DNA of 64,000 nt from Coleofasciculaceae cyanobacterium (GCA_036703275.1 DATNPK010000110.1:1-64000), one strand, 5' to 3'; shown: positions 37,150 to 47,006, numbered from the stretch's first letter. Notes: a model not told the origin generated them from the sequence alone. Program-made: numbers and translations.

Positions 37150-38148
37150 ATGAGTAATGAACCGCTTTTAGTCAAAGATTTGGGTGAGCATGGTTTGTTA
37201 GAGAGGTTGCAGCGTTTTTGTCCTCCTGGTGTGGTTGGTGATGACGGAGCAATTATCAACACTCATTGCGATCGCTCTTTAGTAGTTACTACTGATGTTT
37301 TGGTAGAGGAAGTTCATTTTAGCGATCGCACTACTACCGCTTTTGATGTTGGCTGGCGGGCTACGGCTGCTAATTTATCGGATTTGGCAGCTATGGGGGC
37401 AACTCCGCTCGGAATTACCGTCGGCTTGTCTTTACCAGGAGAAAAGCTAGTCAGTTGGGTGGAGGCGGTTTATCAAGGAATAGATGCCTGTCTGAAGATT
37501 TATCAGACATCTTTGGTTGGCGGTGATATTTGTCGTTCTGCTGTAGCCAGTCTAGCTATTACCGCATTTGGCGAAGTAATTCCTCAAAGAGCCATCCGTC
37601 GTAGCTGCGCGCGACCAGGAGATGCAATTGTAATTACTGGTTTACACGGACTGTCACGGGGCGGATTGGAACTCTTGCTCGATCCTAGTACAGGAAGTAG
37701 TTTAACTCCAGCAGAGCGATCGCAGCTAATTGAAGCTCATCAACGACCAAAACCCAGATTAGATGTGCTGCCGTATTTGGCAAAAATTCCCCAGACAATT
37801 GCGATCGCTGGTATGGACAGTAGCGATGGATTAGCAGATGCAGTCAGACAAATTTGTTGGTGTAGTGGAGTTGGCGCAGCGATCAATCTATCCAGCATAA
37901 CTATTTTTCCTGGATTAGTTAAGTTAGCAGGAAATACAACAGCTTGGGAGTGGATGTTTTACGGTGGTGAAGACTTTGAGCTAGTTCTCTGCCTGACTCC
38001 AAATTTCGCCTCTAACCTGGTCAGAGAGTTAGGCAAAAATGCAGCCGTGATTGGTGAAATTACTGCCAATCGAAAGATTCAAATTGTCAATCCGCAAAAT
38101 TGGGCCGCTAAAAGCTTAAATCTAAATAAAGGATTTCAGCATTTCTAA
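37150..38148 (+). CDS. thiL: thiamine-phosphate kinase
   Basis: The 332-residue kinase makes thiamine pyrophosphate from thiamine phosphate with ATP. It has the AIR-synthase-like fold with the ThiL motifs GDDGAIIN, SLVVTTDVLVEEVHF and ATAANLSDLAAMGATPLG, then VGGDICRS and GMDSSDGLADAV. Full length. It stands after a repeat-filled spacer and before a long gap, so it is likely transcribed on its own; no TPP riboswitch is seen upstream. Confidence 0.95.
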   Translation: MSNEPLLVKDLGEHGLLERLQRFCPPGVVGDDGAIINTHCDRSLVVTTDVLVEEVHFSDRTTTAFDVGWRATAANLSDLAAMGATPLGITVGLSLPGEKLVSWVEAVYQGIDACLKIYQTSLVGGDICRSAVASLAITAFGEVIPQRAIRRSCARPGDAIVITGLHGLSRGGLELLLDPSTGSSLTPAERSQLIEAHQRPKPRLDVLPYLAKIPQTIAIAGMDSSDGLADAVRQICWCSGVGAAINLSSITIFPGLVKLAGNTTAWEWMFYGGEDFELVLCLTPNFASNLVRELGKNAAVIGEITANRKIQIVNPQNWAAKSLNLNKGFQHF

Positions 38149-38432
38149 TTTTCGTTGATAATCATGATGTGCAAAGCACGGTTAATTAGCCTCAGGGCAA
38201 ATTTACGACCGCAAAAGAGAATCAATAATCAGTCATTTTTCAATACTCCAGCAAAAATAGTTATCCTGGTATAAATTTGTCAAAAATGGGAATGCTAATT
38301 TTGGCAGAGAAAACCATAGAGCTATGTAATCAATTCGTTTTCTCTGGCTGTAGCGAGTAGCTCATTAAAACTGCGATCGACCCGACCGCGGTTGATTAAA
38401 TTTAATGCCCTGTTCAATTCCAAATCCGATCT

Positions 38433-40358
38433 ATGGAGCAGCGATTGTCTAAGACTATGCAGCACGCATTAGGAATCGATCACATTGACGACAAAATTCT
38501 GCGAGTTGTTCTAGAAAGTTCAAACAGCCCGACAATTCTGTCAGATTTGGCAGGTAAGATTGGTGATTTGTTGGTAGCAGATGTTTGTATTGTTGTTTCC
38601 ATTGCAGCTCATCCTCACAGCGTTAATGATCTAGGCTACTGGCGACAAAATTCTGCTGTACTTCCCCATCAAGTTATTGAGCAATTGTCTTATCTATCGC
38701 TAGGTGATGATTGTATTGAGTTTTCCACAATCGAGCGCCCATCTCCTCTGTTTAATTTACTTGAGCCTTTGCTTCAGTCAATATCTCCCGCAGCAAGCTG
38801 GCTGGGAATGACAACTCGATTTCAGCATCAGACCAACGGCTTAGTTTTACTACTCAAGCAGTCTTCATGGACTAATTCTGAACGCGAACTATTAACCAAG
38901 ACTTTAGATTCAATGGCGATCGCAATTTCTCAAGTGCAGCTTCAACAGCAAGCTAGTACTAAAACCAGATATCAAAACCTCCTTAAAAAATTGAGTCGAG
39001 AGATTAGTCAGGGCTATCAGCCTCGGCGATTGTTTGATAATTGCCTAGCTGAAATTTGTAGCGCTCTTCCAGTCGACCGAGGTACGATCCTGATGCTGAA
39101 GTATCAAAATCCTTTGAGAGCTAAAGGTAGAGGCAAACATTCTGTTAAGGGCACCGCTAAAATTGCCTATCAGTGGAATTCTCAGCCGGGATCGGGTTCT
39201 CATGCAGAACCATCTTTTAGTATTAACAACTCAGCTTTATGTCAAAAAGCCTGGCAAAATGCGCCCAACTGCCTCTACTTTGAATCTGATGCAGCTTTTC
39301 CCGATCTCAATAATGACCAGGTTCATTCCTGTGGAACTGCATTGTTAATGATGCCCTTGATGGGTAAAAAAACTAGTGAAACAGATACAGCAATGGTTCT
39401 AGGCTTTCTGGTTTTACAGCATAATGCTCCCCGTCGTTGGTTAGAAGATGAACTAGATTTGGTCGATTGGGTTGGAGTTCAAATCAGTACGGCTATTATT
39501 CATCATCAAACCCTAAATCGGGTACAGTCAATTGTTGATGAAAGAACAGCTCAACTTAAGTCCAGCATTGATATGCAGGCAAAACTTTCAGCTAAAATGC
39601 GCCAACATATTGAACAACTACAAAAGCTAAATCAGTTGAAAGATGACTTCATGAACAGCATAAGTCATGAACTAAAAACGCCTTTAACCAGCATGAAAAT
39701 CGCCATTAAAATGCTGCGTCAAGGGCAAATATCACCTGAAATGCGAGAAAAATACTTAAATATTCTTGAACAGGAATGGAATCGCGAATATAGCTTGATT
39801 AAGGATTTACTGACGCTGCAACAGGTAGAATCAGGAGAACTAAACTACAGTCCTCAAGAACTAGATTTAAATCAAACTATTAATAATCTGACGCAATTTT
39901 TTACTGTTAAATGGCAATCAGACCGAGAAATTAATTTAGTCAGCACTATTTCCGAACCAAATTTAAAAATTTATACTGATGCCGATAGTCTGGAGTATAT
40001 TCTTAACGAGCTGTTGTCCAACGCTGGTAAATATTGCGATCCCAATACCACAATTCAACTATTAGTAGAAAGCCATACTACCATAAATAACAAAGATATC
40101 GTAATTTCAGTAGCCAATATTGGTGCAGGAATCACTCCAGAAGAACTACCTCATATCTTTGATAAATTTAGACGCGGAAAAGGAGTTACAGATGGTGCTG
40201 TACCTGGAACTGGTTTAGGTTTAACTTTAGTGCAGTACTTAATTGAACATTTGAATGGCACAATTGAGGTGACCAGCGAACCATTTGACGATGAAATGGC
40301 ATCATTTTTGACTACTTTTGTACTTAGATTACCTCAAATTCAACCATTTATTAGTTAG
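38433..40358 (+). CDS. GAF-domain sensor histidine kinase
   Basis: The 641-residue kinase has N-terminal sensory parts (about residues 20-165 and a GAF domain about 175-365), a short coiled coil (about 365-395), HisKA with SISHELKTPLTS (H412), and an HATPase domain with N box ELLSNAGKYCDP, G1-like NIGAGITPEELP and G2 GTGLGLTLVQYLIEH. All catalytic boxes are intact. No membrane segment, so it senses a cytosolic or diffusible signal; GAF residues give no clue to a bilin, and no obvious chromophore cysteine motif is seen. No response regulator is adjacent. Confidence 0.9.
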   Translation: MEQRLSKTMQHALGIDHIDDKILRVVLESSNSPTILSDLAGKIGDLLVADVCIVVSIAAHPHSVNDLGYWRQNSAVLPHQVIEQLSYLSLGDDCIEFSTIERPSPLFNLLEPLLQSISPAASWLGMTTRFQHQTNGLVLLLKQSSWTNSERELLTKTLDSMAIAISQVQLQQQASTKTRYQNLLKKLSREISQGYQPRRLFDNCLAEICSALPVDRGTILMLKYQNPLRAKGRGKHSVKGTAKIAYQWNSQPGSGSHAEPSFSINNSALCQKAWQNAPNCLYFESDAAFPDLNNDQVHSCGTALLMMPLMGKKTSETDTAMVLGFLVLQHNAPRRWLEDELDLVDWVGVQISTAIIHHQTLNRVQSIVDERTAQLKSSIDMQAKLSAKMRQHIEQLQKLNQLKDDFMNSISHELKTPLTSMKIAIKMLRQGQISPEMREKYLNILEQEWNREYSLIKDLLTLQQVESGELNYSPQELDLNQTINNLTQFFTVKWQSDREINLVSTISEPNLKIYTDADSLEYILNELLSNAGKYCDPNTTIQLLVESHTTINNKDIVISVANIGAGITPEELPHIFDKFRRGKGVTDGAVPGTGLGLTLVQYLIEHLNGTIEVTSEPFDDEMASFLTTFVLRLPQIQPFIS

Positions 40359-40452
40359 GCTAATGGTAATTTATTTAATGTTAGGTAATAAACACGGTCG
40401 ATCGCTTTTAAATTAATCTTATTTCCCCATCGATCGATTTTCTGATATTTCT

Positions 40453-42150
40453 ATGAAATGGCATAAACACAAACTCAATAAGCTAAAGTTATCGCGATCG
40501 CTTCCAGGCAGCTATCCTTATTCGCCATTTTTTCGTCAGCTTAAAATATTTGGCATTACTATTAAGCTAATATTTGCTTTGTGGTGGGACAAAGTTACAG
40601 GAAACAATTCCTCTGGCCGTAGACATCGTATTGCCAAATGGTTGGTTAGAAATATTCTGGAATTAGGTCCAACCTTTATTAAAATTGGACAGGCTTTATC
40701 AACTCGTGCTGATTTAATTCCCATAGAATATATTCAAGAGTTTGGTCAGCTACAGGATAGAGTGCCACCCTTTAGTTCAGATATGGCGATCGCCGTAATT
40801 GAAACCGAATTGGGTAAGCCAATCTCAACGCTGTTTGCCGAGTTTAATCCTACTCCTTTGGCTGCTGCTTCTTTGGGTCAGGTACACAAAGCTAGGCTAC
40901 ATACAGGGGAAGATGTAGTAATTAAGGTGCAGCGTCCTGGTTTAGCCCGTTTGTTTAACTTGGATTTTGAGATTTTACATCGTTTGGTCAGATGGCTCAA
41001 TCGTTTGCTCAAAAGCGCGAGAAAATTTAATCTAGAATCAATTTATCGCGAATTTTTTGAACTGCTGTATTTAGAAATTGACTATATTCATGAAGGCAAA
41101 AATGCCGATCGCTTTCGAGAGAACTTTCAAAACTATCAGCGGGTGTCTGTGCCTCAAGTTTATTGGCAATATACCACCTCAAAGATTTTAACTTTAGAAT
41201 ATCTACCAGGTATCAAAATTGATAATCGCCCCGCTTTAGAAGCTAGTCAAATTGACACTCAAGAAGTTATTCAGCTCGGCATTACCTGTTATTTAAAACA
41301 GCTTTTAGAAGACGGTTTTTTTCAATCAGACCCCCATCCAGGTAACATGGCGGTTAGTCCACGGGGAGACATTATCTTTTATGATTTTGGCACGATGGCA
41401 GAAGTCAAAACCATCGACAAAGATCAGATGATTAAAACGTTTTTTGCGGTTTTAAAGAAAGATACGGATGAGGTAGTGGAAACTTTAATCTATATGGGTC
41501 TAATTGAACCCGTCGCCGATATGACTCCCGTTAAGCGGATGATCGCCTTTATGATTGAGGAATTTCGCGATAAACCTGTAGACGTTAGAGCTTTTGAACA
41601 AATAACCGATGAAGTCTATGCGATCTTTGAGCAACAGCCATTTCGTCTCCCGCCTCAGATGACTTTTATCGTTAAGTCTTTAACTACCCTCGACGGCATT
41701 GCTCGCGCTTTAGATCCTCAGTACAACCTATTAGCAGCAGCCCAACCATTTTTAAAACAAATAGCCTTCCAGCAACAGCAAGGAAGTATGTTGGGTATTT
41801 TAGCTCGACAAACAAAAGACTTTATTCAATATAAATTGAAACAGCCTAACCGCACTCAAATGTCGATTATGCGCCTGGAATCTCGTCTAGATTTAGGCGA
41901 ACTACAGGTCAAGGTTAGATCCACAGAAAGCGAACGCTCTCTAAAACAAATTCAGTTAGGAATCAAAAGCTTAATTTACACTTGCTTATCAGGTTTTAGC
42001 TTGCTATCGGGTTCAGTGCTGCTAGTAGGACAATTAAAAGGTGTGGCGATCGCGCTTTTTTGCTTTGCTACCTTTTGGTTTATCTTGCTCTTACGCTCTT
42101 TAAGCAGCATGGCAATGACTGAGAAAATGTATAAAATGGCGCAGAAATAA
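40453..42150 (+). CDS. ABC1/UbiB-family atypical kinase
   Basis: The 565-residue protein has the ABC1 (UbiB/AarF) signatures: the KxGQ motif in FIKIGQALSTRADLIP, the alanine-rich loop AAASLGQVHKA, VVIKVQRPG, and the HPGN catalytic stretch DPHPGNMAVS with IIFYDFGTMAE. Two C-terminal hydrophobic segments (about 495-545) anchor it to a membrane. ABC1 proteins have ATPase activity and support quinone synthesis or, in plastids, plastoglobule metabolism. It may be involved in plastoquinone or tocopherol handling. Ninety-four nt downstream of the GAF kinase on the same strand. Confidence 0.92.
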   Translation: MKWHKHKLNKLKLSRSLPGSYPYSPFFRQLKIFGITIKLIFALWWDKVTGNNSSGRRHRIAKWLVRNILELGPTFIKIGQALSTRADLIPIEYIQEFGQLQDRVPPFSSDMAIAVIETELGKPISTLFAEFNPTPLAAASLGQVHKARLHTGEDVVIKVQRPGLARLFNLDFEILHRLVRWLNRLLKSARKFNLESIYREFFELLYLEIDYIHEGKNADRFRENFQNYQRVSVPQVYWQYTTSKILTLEYLPGIKIDNRPALEASQIDTQEVIQLGITCYLKQLLEDGFFQSDPHPGNMAVSPRGDIIFYDFGTMAEVKTIDKDQMIKTFFAVLKKDTDEVVETLIYMGLIEPVADMTPVKRMIAFMIEEFRDKPVDVRAFEQITDEVYAIFEQQPFRLPPQMTFIVKSLTTLDGIARALDPQYNLLAAAQPFLKQIAFQQQQGSMLGILARQTKDFIQYKLKQPNRTQMSIMRLESRLDLGELQVKVRSTESERSLKQIQLGIKSLIYTCLSGFSLLSGSVLLVGQLKGVAIALFCFATFWFILLLRSLSSMAMTEKMYKMAQK

Positions 42151-42181
42151 GTAATAAATAATAAGTAACGCTTAATATGAA

Positions 42182-42703
42182 TTATTTGCTTCTCTGGCGA
42201 CTAAACCAAGTCTGTAACTGTTGACGACAAGATGTTTCTTCGATCCCTGCTAAGACTTGTAAAGAATGATTGGAACAATTACCGTCAGGAAGATTGGTAA
42301 CGCTTCGTATTGCTCCAGTTTTGGGATCGTCAGCACCATAAACTAATAAACCCAAACGGGCATGAATAATAGCCCCCGCACACATCGGACAAGGTTCAAG
42401 AGTGACGTAGAGGGTACAGTTGTGGAGATAGCAATTCTCGAAGGCTTTAGTTGCGGTACGGATGGCTAAAATTTCGGCGTGAGCAGTTGGATCTTGCTCT
42501 CTGAACTTGCGGTTGGCTGCTTCGGCTATCAAATTGCCATGGCGATCGATAATTACTGCCCCAACAGGTACTTCGCCTGTATTTCCAGCGGTTTGAGCTA
42601 ACTTTAAGGCATATTTCATCCAGCGACAATGAATCAGATATGAGTCATAGCTTAATTGAGCCAGAGAATCTGTTGCTACTTTGTAGCTCGACTTTTTAGT
42701 CAT
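42182..42703 (-). CDS. tadA: tRNA-specific adenosine deaminase
   Basis: The enzyme converts A34 to inosine in tRNA-Arg(ACG). The zinc-deaminase motifs are TAHAEI (H75, E77) and PCPMCAGA (C105, C108), with NRKFREQDPTAH before them, typical of TadA. The 173-residue reading begins about 28 residues before the usual start; the Met at residue 29 (MKYALKLAQ) would give the normal size of about 145. I keep the longer form as uncertain. It converges with the ABC1 kinase gene. Confidence 0.93.
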   Translation of the reverse strand: MTKKSSYKVATDSLAQLSYDSYLIHCRWMKYALKLAQTAGNTGEVPVGAVIIDRHGNLIAEAANRKFREQDPTAHAEILAIRTATKAFENCYLHNCTLYVTLEPCPMCAGAIIHARLGLLVYGADDPKTGAIRSVTNLPDGNCSNHSLQVLAGIEETSCRQQLQTWFSRQRSK

Positions 42704-42813
42704 TTAATCAAATCAGTGGGAATATATACAATTGCAGATCGATCTATCAGGGAAAAACATTACACTAAATGTTAAAGCATCCACCAGATAAGATTATTTT
42801 TTAATTATTAGTA

Positions 42814-43383
42814 ATGAAAACAGCGGAAATATCATCCATCCTGGAGCGTCTTTTCAATAGCGAGGATATTAACCACGATGTCGAAGAAGCTTGGCAAATT
42901 AAAAACTCTCAAATACATTTATTAGTTATTCTTTCAGAAGATCATACTTGGTTGAGATTATTATCTCCCATCGCAGCAGCTAATCAAGCTCAGTCTTTAT
43001 TACCCCAACTATTAGAAGAGAACTTTGATACTACCCAAGAAGTTCGCTACGCTATCAATCAAAATGTCCTGTGGGGTATATTTCATCATCGTTTGGTCAG
43101 TTTGACCTCAGAAGATTTAGAAAGTGCGATCGCATCTCTAGCCTCTCTGGTTGAAAAAGGTTTATCTCCGTCTTTTAACCAGCTAATTGAAAAACAAATT
43201 ATCCAAATTGTTAAAACAGCAAAGGCTCAAGGACAAAGCTTAGAGTCTACTTATCAAACTATTGACCGCTTCTATCAGGAAGGAGTTATGGGCGGTATCG
43301 ATCAAGATCCTAACCAAAGAGAACAGTTTTTAGCTGCTTGGAAAGCTCAGTTAGAACGTTTATGGTCTGAGGTTGAGGTTTAA
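42814..43383 (+). CDS. conserved hypothetical protein, 189 aa
   Basis: A soluble, acidic, leucine-rich protein without signal or membrane segment. The first 120 residues (EISSILERLFNSEDI, WLRLLSPIAAANQAQ, NVLWGIFHHRL) have a secretion-chaperone-like alpha/beta pattern seen in uncharacterised cyanobacterial proteins; the C-terminal 60 residues are helical. I cannot give a function. It begins 110 nt from the divergent tadA and is followed by a heptad repeat and a DUF2358 gene on the same strand. Confidence 0.75.
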   Translation: MKTAEISSILERLFNSEDINHDVEEAWQIKNSQIHLLVILSEDHTWLRLLSPIAAANQAQSLLPQLLEENFDTTQEVRYAINQNVLWGIFHHRLVSLTSEDLESAIASLASLVEKGLSPSFNQLIEKQIIQIVKTAKAQGQSLESTYQTIDRFYQEGVMGGIDQDPNQREQFLAAWKAQLERLWSEVEV

Positions 43384-43390
43384 TTTAGCT

Positions 43391-43432
43391 AGCTTTTAGC
43401 CATTAGCTATTAGCTTTTAGCTATTAGCTTTT
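43391..43432. repeat. short tandem heptamer repeat (AGCTWTT x6)
   Basis: Six heptads: AGCTTTT, AGCCATT, AGCTATT, AGCTTTT, AGCTATT, AGCTTTT, starting 8 nt after the upstream stop codon. It is the complement of the AATAGCT family seen at 7641, 37091 and 63680. Confidence 0.85.
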
Positions 43433-43486
43433 AGTCTTTGAAGACGAAGCTCAAATATTGTTGGCGATCAACGAAAAGTAAAAATT

Positions 43487-43897
43487 ATGAACAATCAATC
43501 ATCAACTATTAATAATCAGCAGCAAGATCTGGTTGAAATTTTACGGGAAGATTACGCAAGATTTCCCGATAATCAAACCTTTGAGATCTATGCAGATAAT
43601 GTCTATTTTAAAGACCCGTTGAATGAATTTAATGGCATTAAAAAGTATCAGGCAATGATTGGCTTTTTGGGTAGCTTTTTTAACAACGTTGAGATGGAAG
43701 TTCATAACTTAGAGCGAGAAGGAGAAATAATCAAGATTGAGTGGACGCTTAATATGACTCCTCCGCTACCTTGGAAACCCCGCTTATCTATTCCTGGCTG
43801 GAGCGAATTGAAGGTAAACGATGAGAATTTGATTAGTTCTCATATCGATTATTGGCACATTTCCCGCTGGAAAGTTTTACGTCAGAATTTCTTTTGA
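43487..43897 (+). CDS. DUF2358-domain (SnoaL/NTF2-like) protein
   Basis: The 136-residue protein has the pattern of DUF2358, an NTF2-like fold family common in cyanobacteria and plants: LREDYARFP, IYADNVYFKDPLNEFNGI, and WHISRWKVLRQNFF at the end. No enzyme activity is known. The N-terminal 15 residues (MNNQSSTINNQQ) are asparagine/glutamine rich and poorly conserved; the coding region starts at an ATG that a weak ribosome site precedes. It lies 64 nt upstream of the ArsA-type ATPase. Confidence 0.8.
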   Translation: MNNQSSTINNQQQDLVEILREDYARFPDNQTFEIYADNVYFKDPLNEFNGIKKYQAMIGFLGSFFNNVEMEVHNLEREGEIIKIEWTLNMTPPLPWKPRLSIPGWSELKVNDENLISSHIDYWHISRWKVLRQNFF

Positions 43898-43961
43898 AGC
43901 AAAAAAGCGTCACAATAAAGTTAAGTAATGTAAATATATTTAATTTAGGATCTAAATTTAG

Positions 43962-45149
43962 ATGCGTGTAATTTTAATGACTGGCAAGGGTGGAGTCGGT
44001 AAAACTTCCGTTGCTGCTGCTACAGGTTTACGCTGCGCGGAGTTGGGCTACAGAACTTTGGTACTTAGTACCGATCCAGCTCACTCTTTGGCAGATAGTT
44101 TCGATCTTGAGCTAGGACACGATCCGCAAGAGATTCGTCCTAATCTTTGGGGTGCAGAGCTTGATGCCTTGCGGGAATTAGAAGGCAACTGGGGTTCAGT
44201 CAAACGTTACATTACTCAAGTCTTGCAGGCTAGAGGTTTAGATGGGGTTCAGGCTGAAGAATTAGCCATTCTTCCTGGAATGGACGAAATCTTTGGCTTG
44301 GTGAGAATGAAACGCCACTATGATGAGGGTGATTTTGATATTTTAATTATCGACTCTGCACCTACTGGAACAGCGTTAAGGTTATTAAGTTTGCCAGAAG
44401 TTGGTGGTTGGTATATGAGACGCTTTTATAAACCATTACAAGGGATGTCCGCAGCCTTACGTCCTCTAGTTGAGCCTTTCTTTAAACCGATTGCTGGTTT
44501 TTCGCTGCCCGATAAAGAAGTAATGGATGCGCCTTATGAGTTTTACGAGCAGATTGAAGCTTTAGAAAAAGTTTTGACTGATAATACCAAAACTTCGGTA
44601 CGTTTGGTGATGAATCCCGAAAAGATGGTTATCAAAGAATCTCTGCGCGCTCATGCTTATCTAAGTTTGTATAATGTTGCCACAGATTTAGTAATTGCTA
44701 ATCGAGTGATTCCTAATGAAGTTAGCGATCCTTTCTTTGAACGCTGGAAAGCAAATCAAGACGTATACAAGCGTGAAATATACGATAATTTTCACCCTTT
44801 ACCAGTAAAAGAAGCTCCTCTATTTCCTACCGAAATGTGTGGCATGGAAGCTTTAGAAAAGCTCAAAGAAATTTTGTATCAGGACGAAGACCCCACTCAA
44901 GTTTATTACAAAGAAAGCACGATCAAGATAATTCAAGAACAAGGCAACTATAGCCTTGAGCTGTATTTGCCAGGAATCCCTAAAGAACAAATTCAGCTCA
45001 ACAAAACTGGCGATGAGCTAAACGTCCGCATTGGTAATCATCGTCGCAACTTAGTTTTGCCTCAAGCTTTGGCAGCACTCCAACCATCAGGAGCAACAAT
45101 GGATGATGATTACCTAAAAATTAGCTTTAAAAATATGGCTCAAGTTTAA
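43962..45149 (+). CDS. ArsA/GET3-family ATPase with C-terminal HSP20-like domain
   Basis: The 395-residue protein has a deviant P-loop GKGGVGKT (residues 8-15), switch-like [10 protein letters not shown], and [12 protein letters not shown]. Its C-terminal part (from about residue 318; [17 protein letters not shown]) is the HSP20-like domain typical of photosynthetic ArsA homologues. Arsenite-binding cysteines of true ArsA are not evident. The eukaryotic relative GET3/TRC40 inserts tail-anchored proteins; the cyanobacterial role is uncertain. No ars genes are near. Confidence 0.88.
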   Translation: MRVILMTGKGGVGKTSVAAATGLRCAELGYRTLVLSTDPAHSLADSFDLELGHDPQEIRPNLWGAELDALRELEGNWGSVKRYITQVLQARGLDGVQAEELAILPGMDEIFGLVRMKRHYDEGDFDILIIDSAPTGTALRLLSLPEVGGWYMRRFYKPLQGMSAALRPLVEPFFKPIAGFSLPDKEVMDAPYEFYEQIEALEKVLTDNTKTSVRLVMNPEKMVIKESLRAHAYLSLYNVATDLVIANRVIPNEVSDPFFERWKANQDVYKREIYDNFHPLPVKEAPLFPTEMCGMEALEKLKEILYQDEDPTQVYYKESTIKIIQEQGNYSLELYLPGIPKEQIQLNKTGDELNVRIGNHRRNLVLPQALAALQPSGATMDDDYLKISFKNMAQV

Positions 45150-45208
45150 GTCGTTGTTTATTTAATGTCATAAGCCGATGGCGATTTTATTCGTAGCTAT
45201 TAGTTTTT

Positions 45209-45233
45209 TTGGGTTAGACTGCCGTTAACCCAA
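45209..45233. repeat. short inverted repeat between ArsA-type gene and DUF2103
   Basis: TTGGGTTA (45209-45216) and TAACCCAA (45226-45233), an 8-nt loop, in the gap between convergent genes. No T tract follows on either strand, so it resembles the small palindromic repeats of cyanobacteria more than a terminator. Confidence 0.55.
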
Positions 45234-45291
45234 CCTACAATTGTTCAACTCGCTATTTACTACTTTGCGATCGCCAATAGATAATTTTTAT

Positions 45292-45573
45292 TTATAATAA
45301 ATCGGCAATCGCTTGTTCTAACTGTCCCTGCTCTAAGGTACTAAGAATAAAGACTTCCTGTACTGTCTTTCCTTGGCGCGCAATAACTTTATAACCGCCT
45401 CGGATCGGTACAGAAATTCGCAGCTTCATCTTCGGTATGTGACTTCTAGTCTTTTTAATTCTGCCAGGAGTAACGGTAGTAACTCCTTCGCACTTAATTA
45501 ATTTTTCCAGGATCGGAATCAAGCCAGGAAGATGAGTTGAGTGATTCCAGACTAACCGACCATCAGAAGACAT
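45292..45573 (-). CDS. DUF2103-domain protein
   Basis: A small basic protein with the family core RLVWNHSTHLPGLIPILEKL followed by PGRIKKTRSH and a beta-rich tail (MKLRISVPIRGGYKVIARQG). DUF2103 includes putative metal-binding proteins of unknown function. I start it at the ATG at 45573 (MSSDGRLVW), 93 residues, because an AGGA ribosome site precedes it by 8 nt; the longer in-frame opening at 45615 adds a basic, unconserved stretch. It converges with the ArsA-type gene; clpS lies upstream on the same strand. Confidence 0.8.
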   Translation of the reverse strand: MSSDGRLVWNHSTHLPGLIPILEKLIKCEGVTTVTPGRIKKTRSHIPKMKLRISVPIRGGYKVIARQGKTVQEVFILSTLEQGQLEQAIADLL

Positions 45574-45683
45574 ACTCATTTTCCTCATAGCATTTACGAT
45601 TGAGCGAGATCTCAAAATTGTGTTTAAATTATCTCTAAACTTTTTATTTAATACTAAACGCTCAATGTTCGATGCTCAATAAA

Positions 45684-45977
45684 TTAGGCTTTTTCTAAAG
45701 GTGCCATAGTTAATCCAGCGCGTTTTAACTGTTGATGGTATAGTTCGGCTTGTTCTTGAGGCCCTACCCAAACCAAAGCTTGGCCTTCAAAATGTATTTG
45801 ATCGGTTAATTCTCTGGCGCGATCGCCGTTCATCCCTGGAATATACTTCATTAAACACTCGATAACGTGAGGGAAGGTGTTGTGGTCATCATTCAAAACA
45901 ATTATTTTATAGTTGGGGTAATGTTGCTTGATTGTCTGACCAGCTTTTTCTTTAGTTACGGTGGGGGTAACACTCAT
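45684..45977 (-). CDS. clpS: ATP-dependent Clp protease adaptor ClpS
   Basis: The 97-residue adaptor delivers N-end-rule substrates to the ClpAP/ClpCP protease. The core IIVLNDDHNTFPHVIECLMKYIPGM holds the N-degron pocket residues (NDDHNT), and the C-terminal helix ends in the usual AGLTMAPLEKA. The N-terminal 20 residues are the flexible extension. Cyanobacteria often have two ClpS paralogues; this matches the standard form. The first gene upstream of DUF2103. Confidence 0.95.
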   Translation of the reverse strand: MSVTPTVTKEKAGQTIKQHYPNYKIIVLNDDHNTFPHVIECLMKYIPGMNGDRARELTDQIHFEGQALVWVGPQEQAELYHQQLKRAGLTMAPLEKA

Positions 45978-46211
45978 GCCAATAAATCCTAATAACTCAA
46001 CTAAATAAAAGGGGGTTTGTAGATATCAAACAAATCTACTAGGGACGTTAGTTCATCTTTGCTCATAAACAGTTTAGCTATTTTGAACAATTTCTTCAAA
46101 ATTTACCGACCAGAATAGTTTTCTTTGGTTGACTTGTTCGATCATCACTCTAATTTAATTATGGCGATCAATTTTGAATTTGTTATTCTTGAACTTTTAA
46201 CTCTTAAATAG

Positions 46212-47006
46212 ATGAAAATTGCAATCGGCTGGCTATATCCAACGCTAATGAGTACCTATGGCGATCGCGGAAACGTTATCTGTTTGCAACGGCGATGTCA
46301 GTGGCGAGGAATAGAGGTTGAGATTGTTCCCCTCAAGCGAGAAACCGAGGTTGCCGAATTTGATCGAGTAGATCTAATTGTTGGCGGAGGAGCGCAAGAT
46401 CGTCAGCAAGAAATTGTCATGCGCGATTTACACGGTGCAAAAGCAGAGGCTTTACAACAAAAATTAGCTCAAGGCACTCCAGGAGTATTTACCTGTGGTG
46501 CGCCCCAACTACTAGGACACTACTATGAGCCAGCACTAGGTAAAAGAATTAATGGCTTAGGCTTACTAGATATGGTTAGCCAACACCCAGGTATTGAAGC
46601 ACAACGCTGTATTGGTAACCTGGTGTTTGAAATTACGGCTACTCCGATAGCCTCTGAGCTAGAAGCAATGTTAGGTGAAAAACCTGTCGTTATCGGCTTT
46701 GAGAATCACGGAGGCAGAACCTATTTGCAAGATGTACAGCCTTTGGGCAGAGTCATTAAAGGATATGGCAACAATGGCGAAGATCGAACCGCAGGAGCTT
46801 TTTATCAGAATGCGATCGCGACATATGCTCATGGTCCTTTACTACCCAAAAATTATTTTATTGCCGACTGGCTGATCGAAAAAGCCTTGCAACGAAAATA
46901 TCAGATAGAAATTGCACTGACTCCTATAGATGACTCTTTAGCTATTGCAGGGCGTAAGGCAATGTTGCAACGCCTGGGTTTGTCGAAACTAGCTGTTGCT
47001 ATATAG
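46212..47006 (+). CDS. GatD-like class I glutamine amidotransferase
   Basis: The 264-residue protein has a Triad/CobB-CobQ-type glutamine amidotransferase fold with nucleophile C95 in VFTCGAPQLLG, and a histidine in TYAHGPLLPKN. It is most like GatD, which with MurT amidates lipid II glutamate. It is 20-odd residues longer at the N-terminus than cobyric-acid synthase-type domains and lacks the long cobyrinate region. MurT is not next to it in this window, so its partner must be elsewhere, or the substrate is different. It follows clpS divergently by 234 nt. Confidence 0.82.
   Translation: MKIAIGWLYPTLMSTYGDRGNVICLQRRCQWRGIEVEIVPLKRETEVAEFDRVDLIVGGGAQDRQQEIVMRDLHGAKAEALQQKLAQGTPGVFTCGAPQLLGHYYEPALGKRINGLGLLDMVSQHPGIEAQRCIGNLVFEITATPIASELEAMLGEKPVVIGFENHGGRTYLQDVQPLGRVIKGYGNNGEDRTAGAFYQNAIATYAHGPLLPKNYFIADWLIEKALQRKYQIEIALTPIDDSLAIAGRKAMLQRLGLSKLAVAI

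Noticed and set aside
45209-45233. Terminator between the ArsA-type gene and DUF2103
   Set aside because: No T tract on the exit side of either strand; it looks like a dispersed palindrome.
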